Shown here: positions 25,278 through 34,856 of the stretch, piece by piece
Position numbering within the stretch: the first letter of the stretch is position 1
Layout: each line of letters starts with the position of its first letter
Notes under the pieces: model-generated
Told to the model about the DNA's origin: nothing
The model's database searches: none
Seen by the model: the letters and a program-made list of their open reading frames with translations, nothing else
DNA from: Cellulomonas sp. NTE-D12
GTDB lineage: Bacteria; Actinomycetota; Actinomycetes; Actinomycetales; Cellulomonadaceae
DNA: 64,000 nucleotides
Direction of reading: 5' to 3'
Assembly (NCBI RefSeq): GCF_027923705.1
Contig: NZ_AP026442.1
Coordinates: forward strand, 186,001 to 250,000
Program-made: the position numbers and the translations under genes

Positions 25278-26000
25278 ATGGACTCGAACCGACGCACGGC
25301 CGTCGTCGCCGGCGCCCTCTACCTGCTGACGTTCGTCTCGTCGATCCCGGCCGTCGGGCTGCTTGCGCCGGTGCTGCACGACCCGCGGTACGTGCTCGGT
25401 ACGGGGGCCGACGCCCGCGTCCTCACCGGCGGCCTGCTCGACCTGGTCAACGCCGCCGCGTGCATCGGCACGGCGGTGGTGCTGTTCCCCGTGGTCCGCC
25501 GTCAGCACCAGGCTGCGGCGCTCGGCTTCGTCGCCGCGCGGCTGATGGAGGCGGCGATCATCGCCATCGGCGTCGTCAGCCTGTTCACCGTGGTCACGCT
25601 CCGCCGCTCGTACGCGGCTGGGCACGCCGGCGACCCGGCGACCCTGGTCGCCGTGAGCTCGGCCCTGGTGGGCGTGCGCGACTGGACCTTCCTGCTCGGG
25701 CCGAGCCTGGTGCCCGGCTTCAACGCCCTGCTGCTCGGCACCGTCCTGCTGCGCTCCGGGTTGGTGCCGCGCGCGATCCCGGTGCTGGGCCTGGTCGGTG
25801 CCCCGCTGCAGATCTCCGCGGTGCTCGGGACGGTCCTCGGCGTGAACAGCCAGGTATCGGTGTGGTCGGCGGTCGGCGTGGCGCCGATCTTCTTCTGGGA
25901 GCTGTCGCTGGGTGTCTGGCTGGTGGCGAAGGGCTTCCGCCCGTCGCCGGTGATCGGTGGCGTGGGGCGGACGGCGGCGGCGCTCCCGGTCGCTCCCTGA
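25278..26000 (+). CDS. DUF4386-family membrane protein
   Basis: The 240-residue protein has about six to seven membrane segments and the DUF4386 start RRTAVVAGALYLLTFVSSIP, with later LVGVRDWTFLLGPSLVPGFNALLLG. Function is unknown. ATG 25278 has GAAGGAG seven bases upstream; the frame opens at 25233 but that part holds the operator. The divergent TetR gene and twin operators imply strong ligand-dependent control. It is convergent with the EtfD-like gene, with 77 bp between stops. Confidence 0.85.
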   Translation: MDSNRRTAVVAGALYLLTFVSSIPAVGLLAPVLHDPRYVLGTGADARVLTGGLLDLVNAAACIGTAVVLFPVVRRQHQAAALGFVAARLMEAAIIAIGVVSLFTVVTLRRSYAAGHAGDPATLVAVSSALVGVRDWTFLLGPSLVPGFNALLLGTVLLRSGLVPRAIPVLGLVGAPLQISAVLGTVLGVNSQVSVWSAVGVAPIFFWELSLGVWLVAKGFRPSPVIGGVGRTAAALPVAP

Positions 26001-26077
26001 CGGGCGGCGCCCCGGACCTGTCCGGTGGCGAGCTGGTCCGACCGGTGGCGAGAGCGTCCGGGAGGGCGGGGCGCCGG

Positions 26078-28474
26078 TCAGTCGGTCGACGCGGGACGGA
26101 TGCGCTCGAGCAGCAGGACGGCGATGTCGGCCACCTCGGGGACACCGACGGTGGCGGGGCGGCCCGCCGATCCGTGCCCGTTCGCCCCGGCCGGTGCGCC
26201 CGACGGGTCGGCGGTGCCGTTGGCTGCGTCGCTGCTCGAGGGGGTGGACGCGGTGGACGAGGCGACCGCGGCGACGCCGTCGGACAGCATGACCGTGCAG
26301 TAGGGGCACGCCGTCGCGATCGCGTCCGCGCCGGTGGCGACGGCCTCCTCGGCCCGGGCGGTGCCGATGCGGGTGCCGATCGTCTCCTCCATCCACATCC
26401 GGGCGCCGCCGGCGCCGCAGCAGAACGAGGTGGACCCCGAGCGCGGCATCTCCGTCAGCTCCACGCCCGGGATCGCCGCGATCAGCTCGCGGGGCGGTGC
26501 GTAGACCTGGTTGTGCCGGCCGAGGAAGCACGGGTCGTGGTAGGTCACGCGCCGACCGGCCTCGTCGGCCGGCGCAGCGACCGGCGTCAGGCGGCCCTCC
26601 GCGACCAGGCGGTTGAGCAGCTCGGTGTGGTGCACCACGTCGTACCGGCCGCCGACCTGCGGGTACTCGCGCGCGAGCGTGTTGAAGCAGTGGGCGCACG
26701 TCACGACGACCTTCGTCGCCTTCGCCTCGGAGAGGGTCTCGACGTTCTGGGCGGCGAGGGTCTGGAACAGCAGCTCGTTACCGGCCCGCCGGGCGGGGTC
26801 GCCGGTGCACGACTCGCCCTCGCCGAGCACCGCGAACGACACCCCGGCGGTGTGCAGCAGCTCGGCGACGGCCCTCGTCGTGCGCTTGGCCCGCTCCTCG
26901 TAGGCGCCGGCGCAGCCGACCCAGAACAGGTACTCGACGTCGGCCGCGCTCCCCACGTCCACACCGACCACCGGCACCTCGAACGGCAGCCCCTTCGCCC
27001 AGTCGAGCCGGCCGCGCGCCGGCATGCCCCACGGGTTGCCCCGCCGCTCCAGCTTGGTGAAGGTGCCGGTCAGCTCGGCGGGGAACGCCGACTCCATCAG
27101 CACCTGGTAGCGCCGCAGGTCGGCGATGGTGTCGACGTGCTCGATGTCCACCGGGCACTGCTGCACGCAGGCGCCGCACATGGTGCAGCTCCACAGCACG
27201 TCGGGGTCGATCACCCCCGAGCCCACCAGGTCCATGCCGAGGTGCGGGTCCGTGACGGTGGGGTAGCGGCCGTCCGCGGTGCGGTGGGCGGCCGGGGTGG
27301 CGTCGTCGAGCGACGCGCGGGACGCGTGCGACGAGCCCGACGAGGCAGCGGGGCCGGTCGATCCTGTGGGGCCATCGGCCCCCGCAGCGCCGGCAGCCCG
27401 GGCGGCCCGCACGTACGGGGCGGTCGCCGCCGCCTGGTCCCGCAGCGCCAGCACCAGCAGCTTGGGGCTGAGCGGCTTGCCGGTGGCCCACGCCGGGCAC
27501 TGCTCCTGGCAGCGCCCGCACTCGGTGCACGTGGCGACGTCCAGCAGCCCCTTCCACGTCAGGTCCTCGACGGCACCGACCCCGAGCCGGGCGTCGTCGG
27601 GAAGCTCCTCGATCGCGGCCAGGTCCAGCGGGGAGCCGTCGGGCGCACGCATCGGCGCCAGCGGACCGAGCGCCGGGCCGCCGGACGGACGGCGCCGCGC
27701 GTACACGTTCACCAGCGCGAGGAACCGGTGCCAGGCGACTCCCATGGTCGGCTGCACGCCGACCACCACGAACCAGGCCATCGAGCCGAGGATCTTCACG
27801 GTCGCGGTCAGCGTCACGGCCGTCTGCAGGCTCGTCGTCCCCGCCCCGGCCCAGGCCGAGCCGTACCAGGCCGTCAGCGGGAAGTGCCATCCGGACGCGA
27901 TCGGCGACCCGGTACGGGCGGCGAGCGCGTACTCCAGCCCGCGCAGCGCCAGCACCGCGGCGACCACCAGCAGCACGGTCGCCTCGACGAACACCGCCTG
28001 TACCTGCGACGAGCCGAAGAAGCGCGACGCCTTCCGCTCGGCGGCCTCCTCGCCCCGCCGTGGCCGGATGACCTGGCGCAGCGCGATCAGGTAGACGATC
28101 CCGACCAACGACGCCCAGGCGATCCCCTCGGTCAACCACCCGACCGGCGGCAGGTGCCCGATCACCGGCAGCGAGTACGACGGGTCCACCACCTGCCCGT
28201 ACCCGGACACCAGCGTGAGGAACAGGACGGGGAACGAGACCATCACCGCCCAGTGGGCGATGCCGACCCACACCCGCCGCTGGAACCGCAGGTGGAACAC
28301 CACCTCGCGCAGCAGGGTCGCCAGCCGCGGGCCGACGGGACGCCAGCGACCCGGCAGGGGACGGCCGACGCGGATGGTCGCGACGATGCGCGCGACGCCC
28401 CACGCGAAGACGGCCACCCCGACCACCGTCGCGACGAGGACCAGTACGAGGCACGTCACCTGCAGCGGCGTCAC
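26078..28474 (-). CDS. membrane Fe-S oxidoreductase, EtfD / heterodisulfide-reductase-like
   Basis: The 798-residue protein begins with a NarI-like membrane part of about six helices (residues 1-250), then two [4Fe-4S] motifs, C316-x2-C319-x2-C322-x3-C326 and C430-x2-C433-x2-C436-x3-C440. Two CCG-type cysteine domains follow (CAHCF near 590, CCGAGGARMW near 685). This matches mycobacterial EtfD (Rv0338c) in architecture, which passes electrons from electron-transfer flavoprotein to the quinone pool in fatty-acid oxidation. That role fits the acyl-CoA dehydrogenase at the left edge, but no etfAB lies here. The first frame runs on to 29920, an artefact opposite mrpA. GTG 28474 has a weak ribosome-binding site. 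Confidence 0.85.
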   Translation of the reverse strand: MTPLQVTCLVLVLVATVVGVAVFAWGVARIVATIRVGRPLPGRWRPVGPRLATLLREVVFHLRFQRRVWVGIAHWAVMVSFPVLFLTLVSGYGQVVDPSYSLPVIGHLPPVGWLTEGIAWASLVGIVYLIALRQVIRPRRGEEAAERKASRFFGSSQVQAVFVEATVLLVVAAVLALRGLEYALAARTGSPIASGWHFPLTAWYGSAWAGAGTTSLQTAVTLTATVKILGSMAWFVVVGVQPTMGVAWHRFLALVNVYARRRPSGGPALGPLAPMRAPDGSPLDLAAIEELPDDARLGVGAVEDLTWKGLLDVATCTECGRCQEQCPAWATGKPLSPKLLVLALRDQAAATAPYVRAARAAGAAGADGPTGSTGPAASSGSSHASRASLDDATPAAHRTADGRYPTVTDPHLGMDLVGSGVIDPDVLWSCTMCGACVQQCPVDIEHVDTIADLRRYQVLMESAFPAELTGTFTKLERRGNPWGMPARGRLDWAKGLPFEVPVVGVDVGSAADVEYLFWVGCAGAYEERAKRTTRAVAELLHTAGVSFAVLGEGESCTGDPARRAGNELLFQTLAAQNVETLSEAKATKVVVTCAHCFNTLAREYPQVGGRYDVVHHTELLNRLVAEGRLTPVAAPADEAGRRVTYHDPCFLGRHNQVYAPPRELIAAIPGVELTEMPRSGSTSFCCGAGGARMWMEETIGTRIGTARAEEAVATGADAIATACPYCTVMLSDGVAAVASSTASTPSSSDAANGTADPSGAPAGANGHGSAGRPATVGVPEVADIAVLLLERIRPASTD

Positions 28475-28591
28475 CGGGACACGGTAACTGCTCGCCTCCG
28501 AGCGGCCGCTGCACGTTCGGCTCCCCAGGGCCCCACGGGCCTCCCGGTACCATGGCCGCAGCCCCCGCCCTCGACAGGACGGAGCGGACCG

Positions 28592-31500
28592 ATGCTCTGG
28601 CTGCTGGCCACCCACCTGGCCGCAGCCCTCGTCGCGCCCGCACTGGTGGGACGCCTCGGACGTCGGGCGTTCTGGGTGTTGGCCCTGGTCCCGGCGTCGG
28701 CGGCGGTCTGGGCCCTGAGCTGGACGGAGCGCGTCCGCGGCGGTGCGGCCCCGCAGGTGACGGTCGGCTGGATCCCGGCCCTGGGGCTGGACCTCGACCT
28801 TCGGCTGGACACCCTGTCCTGGTTGATGACGCTGATCGTCGGTGGCGTCGGGGCGCTCGTGCTCGTCTACTGCCGGGCGTACTTCAAGGCCGATGCCCAG
28901 GGCCTGGGACGGTTCGCCGGGGTGTTCCTCGCCTTCGCCGGCTCGATGCTCGGCCTGGTGCTCAGCGACGACCTGCTGCTGCTGTTCGTCTTCTGGGAGC
29001 TCACCACGGTGATGAGCTACCTGCTGATCGGCCACTACGCCGAGAGCCGCAAGGCGAGCCGCCGGGCGGCGATGCAGGCGATCGTCGTCACCACGGCAGG
29101 CGGTCTGACGATGCTGGTGGGCCTGGTGATCCTGCAGCACGTCGCCGGCACCTCCCGGCTGAGCGAGCTGCTGGCGCACCCACCGCACGGGCCGGCGGTG
29201 ACGGCCGCCGTGGTGTGCCTGCTGGTCGGCGCCGCGACCAAGTCGGCGCTGATCCCGTTCCACTTCTGGCTGCCGGCGGCGATGGCCGCGCCGACGCCCG
29301 TGAGCGCGTACCTGCACGCCGCCGCGATGGTGAAGGCCGGTGTCTACCTGGTCGCCCGGTTCGCGCCGGCCTACGCCGACCTGTCGGTGTGGCGGTGGCT
29401 GGTGCTGATCGGTGGCGGCGGGACGTTGCTGCTCGGCGGCTACCGGTCGCTGCGGCAGCACGACCTGAAGCTGGTGCTGGCGTTCGGGACGGTGAGCCAG
29501 CTCGGGCTGATCGTGCTGCTGGTGGGGCTCGGCACGCCGGCGGCGGCGCTGGCCGGGCTGGCGATGCTGGGCGCGCACGCGCTGTTCAAGGCGGCGTTGT
29601 TCCTGGTGGTGGGCACGGTGGACGCCGCGGCCGGGACACGCGACCTGCGCCGGCTGTCCGGCGTGGGCCGCGAGCTGCCGTGGGTGGCCGCCGCCGGCGC
29701 CCTGGCCGTCGCGTCGATGATCGGGCTGCCGCCGTTCGCGGGGTTCGTCGCCAAGGAGGCGGGGCTCGAGGCGGTAGCCGGGCTGGGCGGGGCGACCGGT
29801 GCGGTGGTGCTGACCGTGGTGGCGGTGGGGTCGGTGCTGACCGTCGCGTACGGGCTGCGGCTGTGGTGGGGCGCGTTCGCGACGAAGCGGGCCGTGCTGT
29901 CCGCCTCGGCGGTCGAGCACGCCGACGGCAGCGCGACGACGACCCCGATCAGCGCGGCCGCGGCCGACGGCGCACCGCCCGCGGCGCCGGCCGCCGTGCG
30001 GCCGTCGTCACCGGTGCTCGTCGTCCCGGCGCTGGTGCTGGCCGCCGCCGGGCTGGTGGTCGCGCTGGTGCCCGGCTACGGCGAGGGCCTGCTGCGCCCC
30101 TACGCCGACGCGTTCACCGCGAGCCACGCCGCGTCGGGTGCCGCCGCCGCGGCCGGTGCGCACGCCGGTCACCTCACCCTCTGGGCCGGCCTCACCCCCA
30201 CGCTCGTCGTCACCGTCGCCGTGCTGCTCGCCGGTGCGCTCGCCTTCCGCGCCCGCGACGGCGTCGAGCGCGCCCAGGGCATGCTGCGGCTGCCGCCCCG
30301 GGTCGACGCGGACCACCTCTACCGCCGCTCGATGCGCCGGCTGGACGACGTCGCCGCCGACGTGACGGCGTTCACCCAGCGCGGTTCGCTGCCGGTGTAC
30401 CTGGGCCTGATCCTCGGGGTCTTCGTGGTCGGCGTCGGCACCGCCCTGCTGACCGGCACCCGCCTGCCGACCCGCGTCGTGCCGTACCACGCGCTGACCG
30501 AGGTGGCGTTCGCGCTGGTCAGCATCGTGGCCGCGGTGCTGGCGGCCCGGGCCCGGCGCCGGCTGAAGGCCGTGATCCTCACCGGCATCGGCGGGTACGC
30601 GGTCGCCGGGCTGTTCCTGCTGCAGGGTGCACCGGACCTCGCGCTGACGCAGGTGCTGGTGGAGACCGTCACGCTGGTGGTGTTCGTGCTGGTGCTGCGG
30701 CGGCTGCCGCCGTATTTCTCCGACCGGCCGCTGGCCGGGTCCCGCTGGCTGCGGCTGGGGATCGGGGTGGCCGTCGGGCTGGTGGTGGCCGGCATCGGGC
30801 TGATCGCCCCGGGCGCGCGGGTGCACCTGCCGGTGTCGGCGGCGTACGCGCAGGAGGCGTACGCGTTCGGCGGCGGCAAGAACGTGGTCAACGTGACCCT
30901 GGTCGACATCCGCGCGTGGGACACCATGGGCGAGATCTCGGTGCTGCTGGTCGCGGCCACCGGCGTCGCGTCCCTCGTCTTCGTCTCCCGGCGCACCGGC
31001 CGCATCTTCCGCGCGCACGACGCGCCGGCCGACCGTGCCGTGTGGGGCGGCGCCGCCCACCCGCGGGCCGTCGAGGTGCGCGGCGGCGAGGGGGACCCGA
31101 CCCGGGGTCCCGTGCCGGGTCCGACGACGAGGCCCGGACCGTCCGCCCCGGGATCCGGCCGGGCTCGCGAGTGGCTGCGCGCCGGGCGGACGCTGGCGCC
31201 GGTGCGCCGGTCGGTGATCTTCGAGGTGGTCGTCCGGCTGCTGTTCCACACCATGGTCATGTACTCGCTGTTCCTGCTGTTCAGCGGGCACAACAACCCC
31301 GGCGGCGGGTTCGCGGCCGGGCTGGTGACGGGCATCGCGCTGATCGTGCGGTACCTAGCCGGCGGGCGGTACGAGCTGGGCGAGGCCGCACCCGTGCAGC
31401 CCGGCGTGCTCCTGGGCACCGGCCTGTTCCTGGCCACGGGCGTGGCGGTGGCGCCGCTGCTGCTGGGCGGCTCGGTGCTCGAGTCGGCGATCGTCGAGGC

Positions 31501-31720
31501 GCACCTGCCGCTGGTCGGCGACGTGCACCTGGTGACCAGCCTGGGGTTCGACGTCGGCGTGTACCTGGTGGTGGTGGGGCTGGTGCTCGACGTGCTGCGC
31601 AGCCTCGGTGCCGAGCTGGACCGGCGTGCCGAGTTCGGCGAGGACGACGTCGAGGAGTCGGTGCCGGACCTGCGGCGCACGCCGCACCCCGCCGGGTTCC
31701 ACCAGGGGGCGTCGCGATGA
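28592..31720 (+). CDS. mrpA: Mrp Na+/H+ antiporter subunit A with fused MnhB domain
   Basis: This 1042-residue subunit has the NuoL-like proton-channel fold: WELTTVMSYLLIG with Glu136, LIPFHFWLPAAMAAPTPVSAYLHAAAMVKAG, and a lysine in KLVLAFGTVSQLG. After about residue 872 a complete MnhB-type domain follows (FHTMVMYSLFLLFSGHNNPGGGFAAGL), so MrpA and MrpB are one chain. With MrpC-G it forms a membrane complex that exchanges cytosolic Na+ for protons, giving Na+ and alkali tolerance. ATG 28592 follows GGAG. It is the first gene of a six-subunit operon with 4-bp overlaps and is divergent from the EtfD-like gene. Confidence 0.95.
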   Translation: MLWLLATHLAAALVAPALVGRLGRRAFWVLALVPASAAVWALSWTERVRGGAAPQVTVGWIPALGLDLDLRLDTLSWLMTLIVGGVGALVLVYCRAYFKADAQGLGRFAGVFLAFAGSMLGLVLSDDLLLLFVFWELTTVMSYLLIGHYAESRKASRRAAMQAIVVTTAGGLTMLVGLVILQHVAGTSRLSELLAHPPHGPAVTAAVVCLLVGAATKSALIPFHFWLPAAMAAPTPVSAYLHAAAMVKAGVYLVARFAPAYADLSVWRWLVLIGGGGTLLLGGYRSLRQHDLKLVLAFGTVSQLGLIVLLVGLGTPAAALAGLAMLGAHALFKAALFLVVGTVDAAAGTRDLRRLSGVGRELPWVAAAGALAVASMIGLPPFAGFVAKEAGLEAVAGLGGATGAVVLTVVAVGSVLTVAYGLRLWWGAFATKRAVLSASAVEHADGSATTTPISAAAADGAPPAAPAAVRPSSPVLVVPALVLAAAGLVVALVPGYGEGLLRPYADAFTASHAASGAAAAAGAHAGHLTLWAGLTPTLVVTVAVLLAGALAFRARDGVERAQGMLRLPPRVDADHLYRRSMRRLDDVAADVTAFTQRGSLPVYLGLILGVFVVGVGTALLTGTRLPTRVVPYHALTEVAFALVSIVAAVLAARARRRLKAVILTGIGGYAVAGLFLLQGAPDLALTQVLVETVTLVVFVLVLRRLPPYFSDRPLAGSRWLRLGIGVAVGLVVAGIGLIAPGARVHLPVSAAYAQEAYAFGGGKNVVNVTLVDIRAWDTMGEISVLLVAATGVASLVFVSRRTGRIFRAHDAPADRAVWGGAAHPRAVEVRGGEGDPTRGPVPGPTTRPGPSAPGSGRAREWLRAGRTLAPVRRSVIFEVVVRLLFHTMVMYSLFLLFSGHNNPGGGFAAGLVTGIALIVRYLAGGRYELGEAAPVQPGVLLGTGLFLATGVAVAPLLLGGSVLESAIVEAHLPLVGDVHLVTSLGFDVGVYLVVVGLVLDVLRSLGAELDRRAEFGEDDVEESVPDLRRTPHPAGFHQGASR

Positions 31721-32268
31721 TCGACATGACGCCCGACCTGACCCTCGTGATCACCGCCGCCGTGCTGGTGACGGTGGGCGTCTACCTGCTGCTGGAGCGC
31801 AGCCTGTCGCGCGTGGTGGTGGGGATCATCCTGATCGGCAACGGGCTGAACGTGCTGATCCTGGTGGCGGGCGGTTCCGCCGGGCGGCCACCGATCCTCG
31901 GCGGGCAGCCCGGGGCGCGCAGCGACCCGCTGCCGCAGGCGATGGTGCTGACGGCCATCGTCATCACCCTCGGCCTCACCGCGTTCCTGCTCGCCATGGC
32001 CTACCGCTCCTGGCAGCTGAACCGGCACGACGAGGTGCAGGACGACGTCGAGGACCGCCGCATCGCCCGCCTCGCGGCGCGCGACCGGCTGGCGGTGGCC
32101 GACCTGGACGCCGACGACACGTCGACCCTCGAGCAGGAGGCGGAGGAGGCGCGCGACGAGACGGACCGCGCGGTGGCGCTGGTGACGCCCGACGGGACGT
32201 CGGACGAGGTCCGGCCCGACGACCCCACCGCCGGCGCCGCCGCCGAGCCGCCCGAGGCAGGCCGATGA
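31717..32268 (+). CDS. mrpC: Mrp antiporter subunit C (NuoK-like)
   Basis: The 183-residue protein has three membrane helices like NuoK (VGVYLLLERSLSRVVVGIILIGNG and a last helix LTAIVITLGLTAFLLAMAYRS). Beyond about residue 105 is a long charged tail (DEVQDDVEDRRIARLAARDR and on) not usual in shorter MrpC proteins. ATG 31717 overlaps the mrpA stop as ATGA. Confidence 0.95.
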   Translation: MIDMTPDLTLVITAAVLVTVGVYLLLERSLSRVVVGIILIGNGLNVLILVAGGSAGRPPILGGQPGARSDPLPQAMVLTAIVITLGLTAFLLAMAYRSWQLNRHDEVQDDVEDRRIARLAARDRLAVADLDADDTSTLEQEAEEARDETDRAVALVTPDGTSDEVRPDDPTAGAAAEPPEAGR

Positions 32269-33818
32269 ACGACTGGTCCTGGCTGGTCCCGCTGCCCGTC
32301 GTCCTCCCGCTGTCCGGCGCGGGACTGACGCTCGCCCTCTACCGCCGACCGCGCGTCCAGCGGATCGTCTCGGTGACGGTGCTGGTCGCCGTCCTCGTGG
32401 CCGCCGCGACCCTCGCGGTGCTCGCCGACCGCGGCCCGCTGGTCGCCGAGATGGGCAGCTGGGCGACGCCGGTCGGCATCAGCCTGGTGGCCGACCGCCT
32501 GTCGACCCTGATGCTCACCGTGTCGGCCGTCGTGGTGCTGTGCGTGCTCGTCTACTCCCTGGCGCAGGACCAGGGCGCCGGCGAGGAGTCCGCGCCGACC
32601 TCGATCTACCACCCCACCTACCTGGTGCTGGTGGCGGGGGTGGCCAACGCGTTCCTGTCCGGCGACCTGTTCAACGTGTACGTCGGCTTCGAGATCCTGC
32701 TCGCGGCGTCCTACGTGCTGCTGACCCTCGGCGGCAGCCGGGAGCGGCTGCGCGCGGGCAGCATCTACGTGGTCGTCGCCATCGTCAGCTCGTTCCTGTT
32801 CCTCGCCGCGATCGCCGCCGTCTACGCCGCCACCGGCACGCTGAACCTGGCGCACCTGGCGCAGCGGCTGCCGCAGATCGACCCCGGCGTCCGGCTGACG
32901 CTGCAGGTGATGCTGCTCGTGGCGTTCGCCATCAAGGCGGCCGTCTTCCCGCTCTCGGCCTGGCTGCCGGACTCGTACCCCACCGCCCCCGCCCCGGTCA
33001 CCGCCGTGTTCGCCGGCCTGCTGACCAAGGTCGGCATCTACGCGATGATCCGCACCCAGTCGCTGCTGTTCCCCGGCGGGGCGGTGGACACGGTGCTGAT
33101 GTGGGCCGCGCTGGCCACGATGCTGGTCGGCATCCTCGGCGCCGTGGCGCAGGACGACATCAAGCGTCTGCTCTCGTTCACGCTGGTCAGCCACATCGGC
33201 TTCATGGTGTTCGGCATCGCCCTGTCCACCCACGCCGGCTGGACGGCGGCCATCTACTACGTGGTGCACCACATCACGGTGCAGACCGCGTTGTTCCTGG
33301 TCACGGGCCTGATGGAGCGGTACGGCGGCACGCTGTCGCTGTCCCGGCTCGGCGGCCTGGCCCGGCTCTCACCGGTGGTGGCGGTGCTCTTCTTCGTCCC
33401 GGCGATGAACCTCGCCGGCATCCCGCCGATGTCCGGGTTCCTGGGCAAGCTCGGGCTGCTGCAGGCGGGCGTCGCGAACGGCACGCCGCTCGCCTGGACC
33501 CTGGTGGTCGGCAGCGTCGTGACGTCGCTGCTCACCCTGTACGCGCTGGTCAAGGCGTGGAACAAGGCATTCTGGCAGACGCCGCCCGAGCCGCTGCCGG
33601 CCGGTCACGTGCCGCCGGGCATGATCGGCGCCACCGGCGCCCTGGTCACCGCCAGCCTGGCGCTGACCGTGTTCGCCGGCCCGCTGTACGCCTACACCGG
33701 CCGTGCGGCACAGGCGCTGGCCGACCGGACGCCGTACATCCAGGCCGTCTTGCCCGAGGGTGACCGCGGCACCGGCCGCTCGGCCCATCTGGCCTCCTCA
33801 CCGGGGGGTGCCGGATGA
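32265..33818 (+). CDS. mrpD: Mrp antiporter subunit D (NuoM/N-like)
   Basis: The 517-residue antiporter-like subunit has about 14 helices, with VYVGFEILLAASYVLLTLG (conserved Glu), AVFPLSAWLPDSYPTAPAPV and DDIKRLLSFTLVSHIGFM containing the channel Lys. It is the second proton/sodium-translocating module of the Mrp complex. ATG 32265 overlaps the mrpC stop. Confidence 0.96.
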   Translation: MNDWSWLVPLPVVLPLSGAGLTLALYRRPRVQRIVSVTVLVAVLVAAATLAVLADRGPLVAEMGSWATPVGISLVADRLSTLMLTVSAVVVLCVLVYSLAQDQGAGEESAPTSIYHPTYLVLVAGVANAFLSGDLFNVYVGFEILLAASYVLLTLGGSRERLRAGSIYVVVAIVSSFLFLAAIAAVYAATGTLNLAHLAQRLPQIDPGVRLTLQVMLLVAFAIKAAVFPLSAWLPDSYPTAPAPVTAVFAGLLTKVGIYAMIRTQSLLFPGGAVDTVLMWAALATMLVGILGAVAQDDIKRLLSFTLVSHIGFMVFGIALSTHAGWTAAIYYVVHHITVQTALFLVTGLMERYGGTLSLSRLGGLARLSPVVAVLFFVPAMNLAGIPPMSGFLGKLGLLQAGVANGTPLAWTLVVGSVVTSLLTLYALVKAWNKAFWQTPPEPLPAGHVPPGMIGATGALVTASLALTVFAGPLYAYTGRAAQALADRTPYIQAVLPEGDRGTGRSAHLASSPGGAG

Positions 33819-34342
33819 GGCGGCGCTCGCAGTGGCTGGGGATCGTGTGGCTCGCCGCCGTGTGGGTGCTGCTGTGGGGCGACCTGACCTGGGGCAACGT
33901 GCTGGCGGGCCTGCTGCTGGGAGCCGTGGTGACGTGGGGCCTGCGGATGGTGGCGGTCGACTTCCACGGGCGGGTGCACCCGTGGCGGGTGCTGGTGCTG
34001 CTGGTCCGCTTCGCCGTCGACGTGGTGCGCGCCTCGATCGAGGTCGCGACCATCGCCCTCACCCCGGGGTACACGCCCCGCGGCGCGGTGATCGGCGTAC
34101 AGCTGCGCAGCCACTCGGACCTGTACCTGACGCTCACCGCCGAGCTGGTGTCCCTGGTGCCCGGCTCGCTGGTGGTCGAGGCGCACCGCCTCACCGGGAT
34201 GCTCTACCTGCACGTGCTGGACCTCGACCGGTCGGGCGGCGTCGAGGCGGTGCGGGCCGACGTGCTCGCGCAGGAGGAACGGCTGCTGCGCGCCCTCGCG
34301 TCGCCGCAGGAGCAGGCCGCGGCGGGGATGGTGCCGGCATGA
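33815..34342 (+). CDS. mrpE: Mrp antiporter subunit E
   Basis: The 175-residue protein has two or three N-terminal helices and the MnhE domain GYTPRGAVIGVQLRSHSDLY, LTAELVSLVPGSLVVE, ending with LYLHVLDLD. It is a structural subunit of the Mrp complex. ATG 33815 overlaps the mrpD stop, and its own stop overlaps a 15-codon mini-ORF. Confidence 0.95.
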   Translation: MRRRSQWLGIVWLAAVWVLLWGDLTWGNVLAGLLLGAVVTWGLRMVAVDFHGRVHPWRVLVLLVRFAVDVVRASIEVATIALTPGYTPRGAVIGVQLRSHSDLYLTLTAELVSLVPGSLVVEAHRLTGMLYLHVLDLDRSGGVEAVRADVLAQEERLLRALASPQEQAAAGMVPA

Positions 34343-34386
34343 GCGCGGGCCGGGCGGCCTCGCGGCGTCGGGTGGTGACGGCGTGA
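34339..34386 (+). CDS. 15-codon bridging mini-ORF between mrpE and mrpF
   Basis: ATG 34339 overlaps the mrpE stop (ATGA), and its TGA overlaps the GTG of mrpF (GTGA at 34383-34386). It encodes MSAGRAASRRRVVTA. The double 4-base overlap would let ribosomes pass from mrpE to mrpF by termination-reinitiation. The product is probably not a functional subunit. It may be a coupling device or a chance frame. Confidence 0.4.
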   Translation: MSAGRAASRRRVVTA

Positions 34387-34856
34387 GCGCCGCGATGGGG
34401 GTCGCGGTCGCGGTGGCGGCGGTGCTGATCCTGGTCGGCGCCGTGCTGGCGATCGTCCGCGCCGAGCGGGGGCCGTCGATGCTGGACCGGACCATCGCCT
34501 TGGACATCGTGGTGACGTGCCTGGTCGCGGCCGTGGCGCTGTACGCCTCGCTCGAGCGGCGGGCCGACGTGGTGCCGATCCTGGTGGTGCTGTCCCTGGT
34601 CGGCTTCATCGGGTCGGTGACCATCGCGCGGTTCGCCGCCGTCGAGCCGGAGGACGCGGGGCGGGTGCGCACCCGCGAGGAGGTCGCGGCGGAGGACGAG
34701 GCCCGGCTGCGCGCCGAGCTGGCGGAGGCGAAGGCGCGGGAGGTCCCGGACGCGACAGAGGACGACGACCAGGTGGGCGACCCGGCGGCGAGCGAGGACG
34801 ACCAGCCCGCGGGCGACCCGGCGGCGCCTGCTTCCGACGACGGAGGCGCCCGATGA
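34383..34856 (+). CDS. mrpF: Mrp antiporter subunit F
   Basis: The 157-residue protein carries three helices of MrpF (VLAIVRAERGPSMLDRTIAL, VALYASLERRADVVPILVVL, VGFIGSVTIARF). The final 70 residues form an acidic, repetitive tail (VGDPAASEDDQPAGDPAAPA) that is absent from typical MrpF of about 90 residues. GTG 34383 overlaps the mini-ORF stop. Confidence 0.94.
   Translation: MSAAMGVAVAVAAVLILVGAVLAIVRAERGPSMLDRTIALDIVVTCLVAAVALYASLERRADVVPILVVLSLVGFIGSVTIARFAAVEPEDAGRVRTREEVAAEDEARLRAELAEAKAREVPDATEDDDQVGDPAASEDDQPAGDPAAPASDDGGAR

Noticed and set aside
26078..29920. 1280-codon minus-strand frame
   Set aside because: Only the part up to 28474 has domains (membrane helices, Fe-S motifs). The upstream 480 codons are low complexity and opposite mrpA.
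25460..31720. 2086-codon plus-strand frame ending with mrpA
   Set aside because: Conserved sequence begins at ATG 28592. The earlier part is a shadow of the DUF4386 and EtfD-like genes.
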